Shown here: positions 1 through 5,970 of the stretch, piece after piece
Layout of the letters: every line of letters begins with the position of its first letter
Position numbering within the stretch: the first letter of the stretch is position 1
Source of the DNA: Gammaproteobacteria bacterium
GTDB lineage: Bacteria; Pseudomonadota; Gammaproteobacteria; Chromatiales; Chromatiaceae
Direction: 5' to 3'
Assembly (NCBI GenBank): GCA_029287695.1
Contig: JARFQQ010000149.1
Coordinates: forward strand, 1-8,014
DNA: 8,014 bases
Position numbers and translations under genes: made by a program
The notes under the pieces: generated by a model
The model's database searches: none
What the model saw: only the letters and a program-made list of their open reading frames with translations
Told to the model about the DNA's origin: nothing

Positions 1-390
1 GGTCGCAAACTCAACAGAAACAGCAGCCATCGCAAGGCGATGTTCCGCAACATGGCCTGTTCGCTGATTGAGCATGAACTTATCAAAACCACTTTGCCGA
101 AAGCCAAGGAGCTGCGCCGCGTCGTAGAGCCTCTGGTGACAAAGGCCAAGACCGACACGGTCGCAAACCGTCGTCTCGCGTTCAGCCGACTGCGTGACGA
201 TGCTGCAGTTGCCAAGCTCTTCACTGAAATTGCTCCGCGTATGCAGGATCGCCCGGGTGGTTACATGCGTATCCTCAAAGCCGGCTACCGTGACGGTGAC
301 AAGGCCCCTGTCGCATGGGTGGAACTTGTCGATCGTCCGATTCCGTCCGACGATGAAATCGCTGCGGAAGAGACAACCGTTACCGAGTGA
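1..390 (+). CDS. rplQ: 50S ribosomal protein L17 (5' end cut by window)
   Basis: Structural protein of the large ribosomal subunit, located near the peptide exit tunnel. The open frame runs from base 1 and begins [18 protein letters not shown], the conserved L17 N-terminus lacking only the first few residues (usually about MRHRKS), which lie before the window. The conserved stretch [25 protein letters not shown] follows, and the GGYMRILK and [15 protein letters not shown] blocks lie near the C-terminus. The tail (roughly the last 15 residues, acidic, ending EETTVTE) is slightly longer than in E. coli. In Proteobacteria rplQ is normally the last gene of the rpsM-rpsK-rpsD-rpoA-rplQ operon, and the terminator right after the stop agrees with that. 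The first ATG inside the window (base 40) is internal. Identification is secure. Confidence 0.97.
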   Translation, partial: GRKLNRNSSHRKAMFRNMACSLIEHELIKTTLPKAKELRRVVEPLVTKAKTDTVANRRLAFSRLRDDAAVAKLFTEIAPRMQDRPGGYMRILKAGYRDGDKAPVAWVELVDRPIPSDDEIAAEETTVTE

Positions 391-434
391 TATCCATCGC
401 GATGCTCTCTCGAGCATCCGGCCCCGGAAATCAG

Positions 435-465
435 AAAACCCTCGCGCTATCGCGAGGGTTTTTTT
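435..465. terminator. Bidirectional Rho-independent terminator between rplQ and the SDR gene
   Basis: The perfect inverted repeat CCCTCGCG / CGCGAGGG has a 4-nt CTAT loop, flanked by an A-run on the left and seven T's on the right. On the plus strand it is a strong intrinsic terminator for the rplQ operon. Read from the minus strand the same hairpin is followed by TTTT, so it can also stop the convergent operon that ends at 523. The rest of the 391-522 gap shows nothing else recognisable. Confidence 0.9.
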
Positions 466-522
466 GTCAAGCCAACATGCGGCCAGAAACAATTTCCCCG
501 GAGATTCTCTTCACATCACTTC

Positions 523-1221
523 TCAGTCGAAGCGAATGACGCGCTTTTGCGGCTGAAGATTGATCTCCTGCACGACTGCACCTGGCCGTGCATCCAGCAT
601 CAGCAGCAAGGCTTGCACGATATCTTCAGCAACAAGATGCTGGTCAGCCTCCTCGCCCGGCTGGAAATCCAGCGTATCGAAAAAGCTGGTCTTGACCATG
701 CCGGGATTAATGATGCCCACACGTACGCCACTTGTTGAACACTCCTCCTGCAATGCCTGCGCCAGGCCGCGCAGCCCGAACTTGGTAGCCGCATAGACGG
801 CGCCGTTCCTGCCGCCCTTCAGTGCTGATTCAGAGCCGATGAAAACCAGATCGGCAGCGCCACGTTTCTTCAACCCCGGCAGGAATTGACGCGCGATCAG
901 TACCTGGCTTGTCAGGTTCATGTCGACAAGTTGCCGTATCTGTCTTGCCGAGAATTGTTCCAGGGCGCCAAAGCGCCCGATTCCCGCATTCAGGACAACT
1001 GCATCGATATCCGGATGCTGGCGAGCGAGCTCGCTTAATGCCTTTGGCAGTTCGTCGATATCCGAGAGATCAAGAGGGACATGCGTGAAGCGGTCCGAAT
1101 CAATTTCGGGGGTGGAGCGGCTGATGCCCACAACCCGATGCCCCTCTTCAAGCAGCCTGCTGCTGATTGCATGTCCTATCCCGCGGCTGCTTCCGGTGAC
1201 GAGCAGTTTGCGCTGCTTCAT
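523..1221 (-). CDS. Short-chain dehydrogenase/reductase (SDR), substrate unknown
   Basis: Predicted cytosolic NAD(P)(H)-dependent oxidoreductase of 232 residues, a normal classical-SDR length. Seen in the translation: glycine-rich cofactor motif TGSSRGIG at residues 9-16, NAG at 78-80, and the catalytic tetrad N102, S130, Y143 and K147 (YAATK). Arg35 just after the second beta strand suggests NADP(H) preference; this is inference. The PG motif after beta 6 (NPGMVKT) is present. The ATG overlaps the stop of the upstream radical SAM gene as ATGA, and a good Shine-Dalgarno GGAGAA sits 6 nt before it (1228-1233), which fixes the start. It is the last gene of the operon and ends before the shared terminator. 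The SDR family is too broad for a substrate assignment. Its coupling to the radical SAM and nucleosidase genes is the only functional hint. Confidence 0.93.
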   Translation of the reverse strand: MKQRKLLVTGSSRGIGHAISSRLLEEGHRVVGISRSTPEIDSDRFTHVPLDLSDIDELPKALSELARQHPDIDAVVLNAGIGRFGALEQFSARQIRQLVDMNLTSQVLIARQFLPGLKKRGAADLVFIGSESALKGGRNGAVYAATKFGLRGLAQALQEECSTSGVRVGIINPGMVKTSFFDTLDFQPGEEADQHLVAEDIVQALLLMLDARPGAVVQEINLQPQKRVIRFD

Positions 1222-2216
1222 GAATCATTCTCCGGCAGGTTCATGTAGATTTTTTCTTCCGGCAAATACTTTGCCAGCTCCTGCAGACAGAAATCGACCA
1301 TCTCCCGCTCACGTTCGAGCGGGTAGGAGACCATCTTGCCGCGTGTCTCGAGTCCTGCAGCGAACAAGGGCTCTTCCGGATAGAGTCGCTCCATGTTACG
1401 GAAGAAGGGCTGCGGCATGCGAAAGGGGCCGGTCGTCACCGAGTGGATCAGGTCCGGTGGCAATGCTTCCAGCAGTGTCCTGAAGAGCTGCCTGTAGTGC
1501 TTCTGATAGTCTTTGTGCCAGATTAGCGGGTCGATGCGCAAGGCAACCGGCCAGCCTGCCCTGGCAAGCTGCAACATCGCTCCGGCGCGCCTCTCGACAG
1601 ATGGCACGCGATGCTCGGTCGCTTTCCAGACAGCTTCCGGCGTAAAGCTGAAAGCCGTCACGACATTTGCCAGTGGTGAGCGCTGCAGAAGTGCACCGAT
1701 CTGGGTACTCTTGGTGCGTAATTCCAGCCAGGCGTCCGGGTGCTGCTCGAACCAGGGCAGCATCGATGCCGCAAAGTCCGTTACCGGCTCGAGTGCAAGA
1801 CTGTCACCGTCATAGCCGGAGAAGAACCAGGTTTGCCTGCCAGGCAAAACCAGTGTGTCCATTGCGGTGAGGAAATCCTCGTAGTTGACGAAGAGGACAT
1901 AGTTCGCGGAGCGATACATGCCCTGAAGGAAACAGTACCGGCAGTCATAGAGGCAGTTCAGCATATGCGAAAAGTAGTAGTTGCTGTCGCCGCCGACTCC
2001 ATAGCTGGCTGGCGCCTGCTGAACGAGGTTCTTGTGCTTTTTTGCAAGGATCAGTGCCGGACGCTGTTTTTGCAGCCGGAAATTCTGCGCTTTCGGATTG
2101 AAGACCTCGCCGTAACGCTCGCATTCGACGACAGTTGCGCGCTGGTGACGTAACAGAATTGCTTCCACACGCGGGTGATCGCGGATTTCCCGTTCGATGT
2201 AGATATAGGGAATCAC
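1218..2216 (-). CDS. SPL-family radical SAM protein (spore photoproduct lyase-like)
   Basis: A 332-residue protein resembling spore photoproduct lyase, the radical SAM enzyme that reverses the thymine dimer called spore photoproduct in Bacillus DNA. The radical SAM cysteine motif CxxxCxxC is at residues C88, C92 and C95 (CLYDCRYC), which would bind a [4Fe-4S] cluster; length and motif position match SPL. In Bacillus SPL a Cys about 44 residues after the motif, in a CTSD context, donates hydrogen to the product radical. Here the corresponding block reads SGYDGDSLALEP, with Tyr135 where Cys is expected, so it may not be a true photoproduct lyase. The start is GTG, overlapping the stop of the nucleosidase gene as GTGA with only a weak ribosome site, implying translational coupling. 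The downstream SDR overlaps by 4 nt. Family membership is firm; the reaction is unknown. Confidence 0.88.
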   Translation of the reverse strand: MIPYIYIEREIRDHPRVEAILLRHQRATVVECERYGEVFNPKAQNFRLQKQRPALILAKKHKNLVQQAPASYGVGGDSNYYFSHMLNCLYDCRYCFLQGMYRSANYVLFVNYEDFLTAMDTLVLPGRQTWFFSGYDGDSLALEPVTDFAASMLPWFEQHPDAWLELRTKSTQIGALLQRSPLANVVTAFSFTPEAVWKATEHRVPSVERRAGAMLQLARAGWPVALRIDPLIWHKDYQKHYRQLFRTLLEALPPDLIHSVTTGPFRMPQPFFRNMERLYPEEPLFAAGLETRGKMVSYPLEREREMVDFCLQELAKYLPEEKIYMNLPENDS

Positions 2217-3022
2217 GGCAACACCGGCGGCAAGGCATCAAGACGCTCTTGCAGCGCGTCCAGCAGGGCTTGTGCTGTCGCCTGTTCGGAAACCGGGGCG
2301 GGAATCTGCATGTCCGGGTTCAGAGCCTGCCAGCGCTGCAACAGCTGCTGCAACCGGTTCTGCTGGCTGACCGTGAAATGCATTGCTGCAGTCAGTCTCT
2401 CATACTGTTGCGTGACTCCGGCAGGTGTCTCGAGCAGCATGGCAAGCCTTTCGAGCGTACGGCAGAACTTCTCGAGAGCTTCTGCATGGGGGGCGAGCCA
2501 GCTCTTGACCTGCGATGGCCCGGGAATCCTGGCAGGGTTCGCGCGGTTGTCAGAGACAACCTTGAGCGCGTGCACGAGCTCGCTGCTTGAAAAACGCAGC
2601 GCTGTCTCCATGAAGCCGGCGGCTTCCATGTCGACCAGTCCGTCGCTTGCATACGAGTTATCCTCGCGGTCGACGGTCACAAGCGGGGCGCTGTTCCAGG
2701 GAGTACGCGTGATGAGTGCGGGGTACCAGGATTTGCCCGATGTTTCGTCGGTGACCTTGTGTGCGATTCGTGGCTCGCCTTGTGACAGTTCCGCGTGGCC
2801 CGCAATGCCGACATTGATCCAGGTGTTGTCCCATGGGAGGCCGGCTCGTCCATGCAGATGTGCCGTGGCAGCGGCTGCATTGACCTTGCCCGGGCCGGAA
2901 ACCACAAGCCATGCATCATCGCCTGCGTAGACCGGGAAGCCATGATCGGCCTGGCGTCTGAGCCGAAAGTGATCGATCAGTGGTCGCGCCTCGGCATCAA
3001 AGGCCGTCACGATATGGATCAT
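2213..3022 (-). CDS. MTA/SAH nucleosidase-like protein (phosphorylase superfamily) with C-terminal extension
   Basis: A 269-residue protein of the PNP/UDP phosphorylase superfamily, closest by motifs to 5'-methylthioadenosine/S-adenosylhomocysteine nucleosidase. Against E. coli MTAN: the N-terminal FDAEARPL places E11 at the position of catalytic E12; VDMEAAGF (residues 130-137) carries the ribose-binding ME pair (E133); VSDN (156-159) supplies D158, equivalent to catalytic D197. GPGKVNAA (43-50) and VGIAGH (71-76) are the glycine-rich phosphate/base-pocket segments. After D158 there are about 110 residues, versus about 35 in MTAN, giving a helix-rich, Gln-rich tail of unknown role. A hydrolase releasing adenine from MTA, SAH or 5'-deoxyadenosine is plausible, but other nucleosides are possible. 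It starts 15 nt after the glycosyltransferase stop with a weak G-rich ribosome site, and its stop overlaps the radical SAM GTG. Confidence 0.85.
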   Translation of the reverse strand: MIHIVTAFDAEARPLIDHFRLRRQADHGFPVYAGDDAWLVVSGPGKVNAAAATAHLHGRAGLPWDNTWINVGIAGHAELSQGEPRIAHKVTDETSGKSWYPALITRTPWNSAPLVTVDREDNSYASDGLVDMEAAGFMETALRFSSSELVHALKVVSDNRANPARIPGPSQVKSWLAPHAEALEKFCRTLERLAMLLETPAGVTQQYERLTAAMHFTVSQQNRLQQLLQRWQALNPDMQIPAPVSEQATAQALLDALQERLDALPPVLP

Positions 3023-3037
3023 CTTGTTTGCGCCCCG

Positions 3038-3901
3038 TCACTCGGCATGACCTATTGCCTCTCCCGGGCCGGGTGTCTGGCTGTATCGGCGCATCAGCAG
3101 CAGGTAATGGTCAGCGCGCTCCAGCTTGCCGCGCTTGCGCGCGCCCTGCTCGAGAATAGCGGCCTTGTGGAGCAGCATAGCGACAGTTTCTGCATGCTGC
3201 GCGGGCGTGAGCAGATCGTCGGCGAGCATCTTCTCGAGCGCCCGGACACGAAATCTGTCCATACCCCAGTATTTGCGAGACAGCTGGTCCTCATGCCCGC
3301 CATATTTCTCGATATGCGGCGTTTCGACGAACAGCACTGGCTCCCGTACGCAGATGCGCAGCCAGAGGTCGTAATCCTCGCATGCCGGCAGTGTCTCGTC
3401 GAACAGACCAACCTCTTCAAAAAGAGAATGGTGCAGGACGGCGGAAGAGGGGGAGATGACGCACAGGGGCAGGCACTGGCTGTAGATGTGGCCGCCACTC
3501 TTGTTGTGCTTGAGCATCTGGTTGACACGCCGGCCATTGCGGAACCAGATCTCCTCGGTATGGCAAAGGCGGTGACCCGGATGCTGTTCAACAAGCCTGA
3601 ATTGTGCCTCGAGTTTGGCGGGAAGCCAGCGGTCGTCGGAGTCGAGGAGGGCGATCCAGTCGCCCGTTGCCTTGCGGATGCCGCGGTTGCGTGCGGCACT
3701 GACACCGCGGTTTTGTTGTTGCAACAGCGTCACCTGCGGGTAGCTGGCCCGGACCATGTCTGCCGTAGCGTCAGTCGAACCATCGTCGACAACGATGATC
3801 TCGTCGACGGGCAGGGTCTGGGCGAGGACGGAATCCAGCGCCCTCGGCAGTGTTTCCACCCGGTTGCAGGTGGGGATGATGACGGAGATAGTGCCAGTCA
3901 C
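3038..3901 (-). CDS. Family 2 glycosyltransferase (GT-A fold), substrate unknown
   Basis: Transfers a sugar from a nucleotide-sugar donor to an unknown acceptor. I place the start at the GTG at 3901 (287 residues, VTGTISVIIPTCNR), because this codon overlaps the stop of the DUF1244 gene as GTGA, the same coupling used at 2213-2216. An upstream ATG at 3982 would add 27 unrelated residues read inside DUF1244. Motifs from the GTG: IPTCNR 9-14, nucleotide-binding DDGS 39-42, QNRGVSAARNRG 63-74, metal-binding DSDD 87-90, and the acceptor-side ED pair in CEDYDLWLR (E175-D176), the usual catalytic base region. No transmembrane segment is visible, so it is cytosolic or peripheral. The C-terminus is charged and helical. 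Surface-polysaccharide or protein glycosylation are both possible; no other glycan gene lies nearby to decide. Confidence 0.9.
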   Translation of the reverse strand: MTGTISVIIPTCNRVETLPRALDSVLAQTLPVDEIIVVDDGSTDATADMVRASYPQVTLLQQQNRGVSAARNRGIRKATGDWIALLDSDDRWLPAKLEAQFRLVEQHPGHRLCHTEEIWFRNGRRVNQMLKHNKSGGHIYSQCLPLCVISPSSAVLHHSLFEEVGLFDETLPACEDYDLWLRICVREPVLFVETPHIEKYGGHEDQLSRKYWGMDRFRVRALEKMLADDLLTPAQHAETVAMLLHKAAILEQGARKRGKLERADHYLLLMRRYSQTPGPGEAIGHAE

Positions 3902-4203
3902 TCGGTCGTCATGTCGGGCGTGAGTGCCTTGAAGGCTGCGAGCTGTTCCTCCGTCGCGGGTTTCTGGTGCTTTGCCTTCCACTCGTCGTAGGTCATGCCG
4001 TAGATGGCCTCGCGTGCCCTGTCATTATCCATATCGACTCCACGTTCGATGGCAGCATTCCTGTACCAGCGTGAGAGGCAGTTGCGGCAAAAACCGGCAA
4101 GGATCATGAGATCGATATTCTGGACATCCTTGCGCTTGTCGAGGTGCTCAAGAAATTTGCGCAACACGGCTGCCTCGATTTCGGTTCTTGTCTTCTGGTC
4201 CAT
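3898..4203 (-). CDS. DUF1244 family protein
   Basis: Small conserved proteobacterial protein of 101 residues, function unknown. The core KDVQNIDLMILAGFCRNCLSRWY (about residues 25-47) and the later block AREAIYGMTYDEWKAKHQ (63-80) are the DUF1244 signatures, including a CxxC pair at C39 and C42. The pair could bind metal or be redox-active, but no partner residues are obvious. The ATG at 4203 is chosen because GAGG (4209-4212) lies 5 nt upstream and the family begins here; an upstream ATG at 4269 would read into cnoX. It begins 7 nt after the cnoX stop, and its own stop overlaps the glycosyltransferase GTG. Being directly behind cnoX makes a link with thiol or protein-folding stress conceivable, which is inference. 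Confidence 0.88.
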   Translation of the reverse strand: MDQKTRTEIEAAVLRKFLEHLDKRKDVQNIDLMILAGFCRNCLSRWYRNAAIERGVDMDNDRAREAIYGMTYDEWKAKHQKPATEEQLAAFKALTPDMTTE

Positions 4204-4210
4204 GGATGCC

Positions 4211-5083
4211 TCAGTAGAGGTAGTTGAACATGCGGGTGCGGTATGTCTTCGTGATCGGGTGATCGCCACCGAGAATATCGAAGACCTGTATCATTGCCTT
4301 GCGTGCAGCGTCATCCTCGTATTCACGATCGCTGCGCATGAGGACCAGAAGGTGCTCCAGAGCCGTTTCCAGTTGCCCCTGCATAACCAGTTGCGCTGCG
4401 AGCTGGTAGCGCGCTTCGCTGTTGTTCTCGTCAGCCAGCAGCATGGCGTTAAGATCCTCGATTGCCGGTGCCTCCGAGGCGACCTTGTCGAAGAGCATTT
4501 GTGCACGCATGGCGGCCACTTCGGGTTTGTCCTGTTCTTCCCGGGGCAGCGAATCAAGGGCCTCTGTTGCTGCACTCATATCGCCGAGCGTGGCCTTGAG
4601 CTTGGCAAATGCCACGATGGCCTGTGGATTGGAAGGTTCTGCTTCCAGCACTTGCTGGATCAGGACCGCTGCCTGGTCACTCTCTCCCTGCATAAGCAGC
4701 GTGTAAGCCTGCTCGATAGCATTCTCTCCCTCGCTCGCCTCATGCGGGATATGCTTGTCGAGGAAGGCACGCACCTCGGATTCGGGCAAGGCGCCGGCGA
4801 ACTCGTCGACAAGCTTGCCCTGGTAGACGAGCTTGACTGCCGGGATCGAGCGGATCTGGAACTGGGCTGCGATGGCCTGCTGCTCCTCGGTATTGATCTT
4901 GGCAAGTATGAACTTTCCCTGGTACTCGTCGGCAAGTTTTGCAAGCAGCGGCATGAGCGCCTGGCAAGGCTGGCACCAGCTGGCCCAGAAGTCGATCAGC
5001 ACGGGCTGCTGCATCGAGCCATCGAGGATCACGGACTGGAAATTTTCCTCAGTTACTTCAATGATATAAGGTGAATCAGTCAT
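4211..5083 (-). CDS. cnoX: Thioredoxin-TPR co-chaperone CnoX (YbbN)
   Basis: CnoX/YbbN holds unfolding or oxidised proteins and passes them to GroEL or DnaK in the cytoplasm. The 290-residue protein has an N-terminal thioredoxin fold (about 1-112) with active site WCQPC at residues 36-40 and the cis-proline loop IRSIPAV (P81), then helical TPR-like repeats to the end, finishing in the family-typical TYRTRMFNYLY. E. coli YbbN is 284 residues with the same layout, but has SQHC in place of CxxC. This version keeps both cysteines and could therefore be redox-active, as reported for the Caulobacter protein. The ATG at 5083 is preferred; an in-frame TTG at 5095 adds only four residues and neither has a clear ribosome site. 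It heads the compact operon. A TAGAAT -10-like element lies at 5116-5121. Confidence 0.93.
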   Translation of the reverse strand: MTDSPYIIEVTEENFQSVILDGSMQQPVLIDFWASWCQPCQALMPLLAKLADEYQGKFILAKINTEEQQAIAAQFQIRSIPAVKLVYQGKLVDEFAGALPESEVRAFLDKHIPHEASEGENAIEQAYTLLMQGESDQAAVLIQQVLEAEPSNPQAIVAFAKLKATLGDMSAATEALDSLPREEQDKPEVAAMRAQMLFDKVASEAPAIEDLNAMLLADENNSEARYQLAAQLVMQGQLETALEHLLVLMRSDREYEDDAARKAMIQVFDILGGDHPITKTYRTRMFNYLY

Positions 5084-5115
5084 CGGGTTATGCAAGGATT
5101 GAAAACAATGGCTGT

Positions 5116-5121
5116 ATTCTA
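5116..5121 (-). promoter_or_regulatory. Possible -10 element upstream of cnoX
   Basis: Read on the minus strand, TAGAAT matches the sigma-70 -10 consensus at five of six positions and would give a leader of roughly 25 nt before the cnoX ATG. No convincing -35 is seen 16-18 nt upstream (the region is C-rich) and there is no extended TG. It may therefore be a weak or activator-dependent internal promoter. The rest of the 77-nt gap to DUF2905 (5084-5160) contains no terminator, so read-through from the upstream gene is also possible. Confidence 0.3.
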
Positions 5122-5160
5122 GCCGGTTGGGAGTTCAGGGGCGAGGGTCCGGGAACACGC

Positions 5161-5361
5161 TCATCTATACAACAGCCACAGGACGAGTGATAACAGGCCG
5201 CTGACCAGAAGCATCGTGGTGATCGGCAGATAGAATCTGAAATTTTCTCTCTCGATGATGATATCGCCCGGCAGGCGCCCCAGCGGAATGGAACCCAGCC
5301 AGGGCCAGGCAAGGCCGATCCCAAGAATGATCAGGCCGAGAATGATGAGTGTTTTCTGCAT
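5161..5361 (-). CDS. DUF2905 family small inner-membrane protein
   Basis: A 66-residue protein with two hydrophobic segments (about residues 4-24 and 46-64) separated by a short polar loop holding the family signature LGRLPGDIIIERENFRFYLP (residues 27-46). Family proteins are about 65-75 residues, so it is full length. Function is unknown. The predicted topology is two membrane helices with the conserved GRLPGD/ENFRFY loop between them. The ATG at 5361 matches the family start, although no clear Shine-Dalgarno precedes it. It lies 77 nt upstream of cnoX on the same strand and divergent from the cold-shock gene, and could be the first gene of the cnoX operon. Confidence 0.9.
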   Translation of the reverse strand: MQKTLIILGLIILGIGLAWPWLGSIPLGRLPGDIIIERENFRFYLPITTMLLVSGLLSLVLWLLYR

Positions 5362-5444
5362 GAAAGAATCTGTGTCAACACCATCCCGGGAGAGCAGGGA
5401 TGGGCGTTCGCTGACCCGTCGGAATGGCTTGTCTGTCTCTGTTC

Positions 5445-5472
5445 AATATAAGAATATCGTTTGCTATTTCAC
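5445..5472 (-). promoter_or_regulatory. Candidate sigma-70 promoter for DUF2905 and the cnoX operon
   Basis: On the minus strand GTGAAA (5467-5472) stands 16 nt before TATATT (5445-5450). These match the -35 consensus at four and the -10 consensus at five of six positions. Transcription would start near 5438 and give a leader of about 75 nt before the DUF2905 ATG. It lies in the most AT-rich part of the intergenic region. It is a visual match only. Confidence 0.35.
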
Positions 5473-5489
5473 CGGCATCGGCGTATTGT
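5461..5489 (+). promoter_or_regulatory. Candidate sigma-70 promoter for the cold-shock gene
   Basis: TTGCTA (5461-5466) and TATTGT (5484-5489) are separated by exactly 17 nt, each matching four of six consensus bases. A start near 5496 would give a leader of about 150 nt before the csp ATG, similar to the long leaders known for E. coli cspA-type mRNAs. Its -35 overlaps the spacer of the minus-strand candidate, so the two divergent promoters would compete for polymerase. Other weak matches exist nearby. Confidence 0.3.
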
Positions 5490-5648
5490 GCACCCAGCAT
5501 ACATCTTAGTCCCGCCTTTAACGCCGTCCATTCGCTGTTTCCTCATCGTTACACCCGAATCCAGCTTAATACGCGCTCACCGAGATTTGTGGTCCCGTTC
5601 GCTGTTTTGGCGAACATTCTATTCAGTTTTACTTTGAGGTAAATACCC
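5490..5648 (+). promoter_or_regulatory. Putative 5' leader of the cold-shock gene
   Basis: The non-coding stretch before csp carries a hairpin, GTTCGC (5597-5602) pairing with GCGAAC (5610-5615) around a 7-nt U-rich loop, some 20 nt before a strong Shine-Dalgarno GAGGT (5636-5640), which is 8 nt from the ATG. The ten bases TTCGCTGTTT occur twice (5531-5540 and 5599-5608). No copy of the E. coli cold box was recognised. A temperature-responsive leader is plausible from family precedent but not demonstrated here. The remainder of 5362-5490 holds only the divergent promoter candidates. Confidence 0.4.
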
Positions 5649-5858
5649 ATGTCTGACAGACAAACAGGAACCGTCAAGTGGTTCGACAGCACGAAAGGTT
5701 ATGGTTTCATCCAGCGTGAAGAGGGCAAGGATCTCTTCGTACACTCCCGCTCCATCGCGGGTGAAGGCTACCGTTCGCTCGAAGATGGCCAGAAAGTCGA
5801 ATTCAGCGAAGTCCAGAGCCCGAAGGGCCCACAGGCCGAGAACGTCACGCCTCTCTGA
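5649..5858 (+). CDS. Cold-shock-domain protein (CspA family)
   Basis: Small RNA/ssDNA-binding OB-fold protein of 69 residues that melts RNA secondary structure in the cytoplasm. [17 protein letters not shown] contains RNP1 (KGYGFI, residues 16-21), and DLFVHSRSI contains RNP2 (LFVH, 29-32). W11, F12, F20, F30 and H32 are the nucleic-acid-stacking surface. The C-terminus [23 protein letters not shown] is family-typical. The usual HFSAI or HTSI after RNP2 is HSRSI here, a tolerated variant. The ATG is fixed by GAGGT 8 nt upstream. It has its own terminator and is divergent from DUF2905. The Csp paralogue cannot be named. Cold inducibility is not certain, since many Csps are constitutive; the long leader favours post-transcriptional control. 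Confidence 0.96.
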   Translation: MSDRQTGTVKWFDSTKGYGFIQREEGKDLFVHSRSIAGEGYRSLEDGQKVEFSEVQSPKGPQAENVTPL

Positions 5859-5876
5859 GCCTGGCCTTCATGCCTG

Positions 5877-5905
5877 AAAACCGCCTCTGTGAGGCGGTTT
5901 TTTTT
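5877..5905 (+). terminator. Rho-independent terminator after csp
   Basis: The perfect stem AAAACCGCCTC / GAGGCGGTTTT with a 3-nt TGT loop is followed by further T's to make a run of eight. It lies 18 nt after the csp stop and 65 nt before the RRM gene, so the RRM gene must rely on read-through or on a promoter in the short gap. Confidence 0.92.
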
Positions 5906-5958
5906 CACTCCTGCCTGCCAGTGTTGCGACGCTGGTGGCGTATCCCAACCGGCTTCTC

Positions 5959-5963
5959 GAGGT
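5959..5963 (+). promoter_or_regulatory. Ribosome binding site deciding the TTG start of the RRM gene
   Basis: GAGGT is complementary to the 16S 3' end and sits 7 nt before TTG 5971. It is the same core as the csp site, and no comparable match precedes the GTG at 5935. Confidence 0.7.
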
Positions 5964-5970
5964 ACTAACT

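Noticed and set aside
1218..3022. Sporulation-linked DNA repair locus, because of the SPL-like gene
   Set aside because: No other sporulation or small acid-soluble protein gene is present, the host looks gammaproteobacterial, and the donor cysteine appears to be missing.
2795..3991. Plus-strand open frame of almost 400 codons opposite the glycosyltransferase and nucleosidase genes
   Set aside because: Lies antisense to two genes with clear catalytic motifs. Its translation shows no domain, has erratic composition and no ribosome site. It is a shadow frame caused by biased codon use.
4004..5074. Plus-strand open frame of about 356 codons opposite cnoX and DUF1244
   Set aside because: Antisense to well-recognised genes; the translation resembles no family and mirrors cnoX codons.
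5356..5378. Perfect TTGACA on the minus strand (5373-5378) just before DUF2905
   Set aside because: A -10 at the proper distance would fall inside the DUF2905 start region (AAAACA) and is a poor match, so a transcript would begin within the gene.
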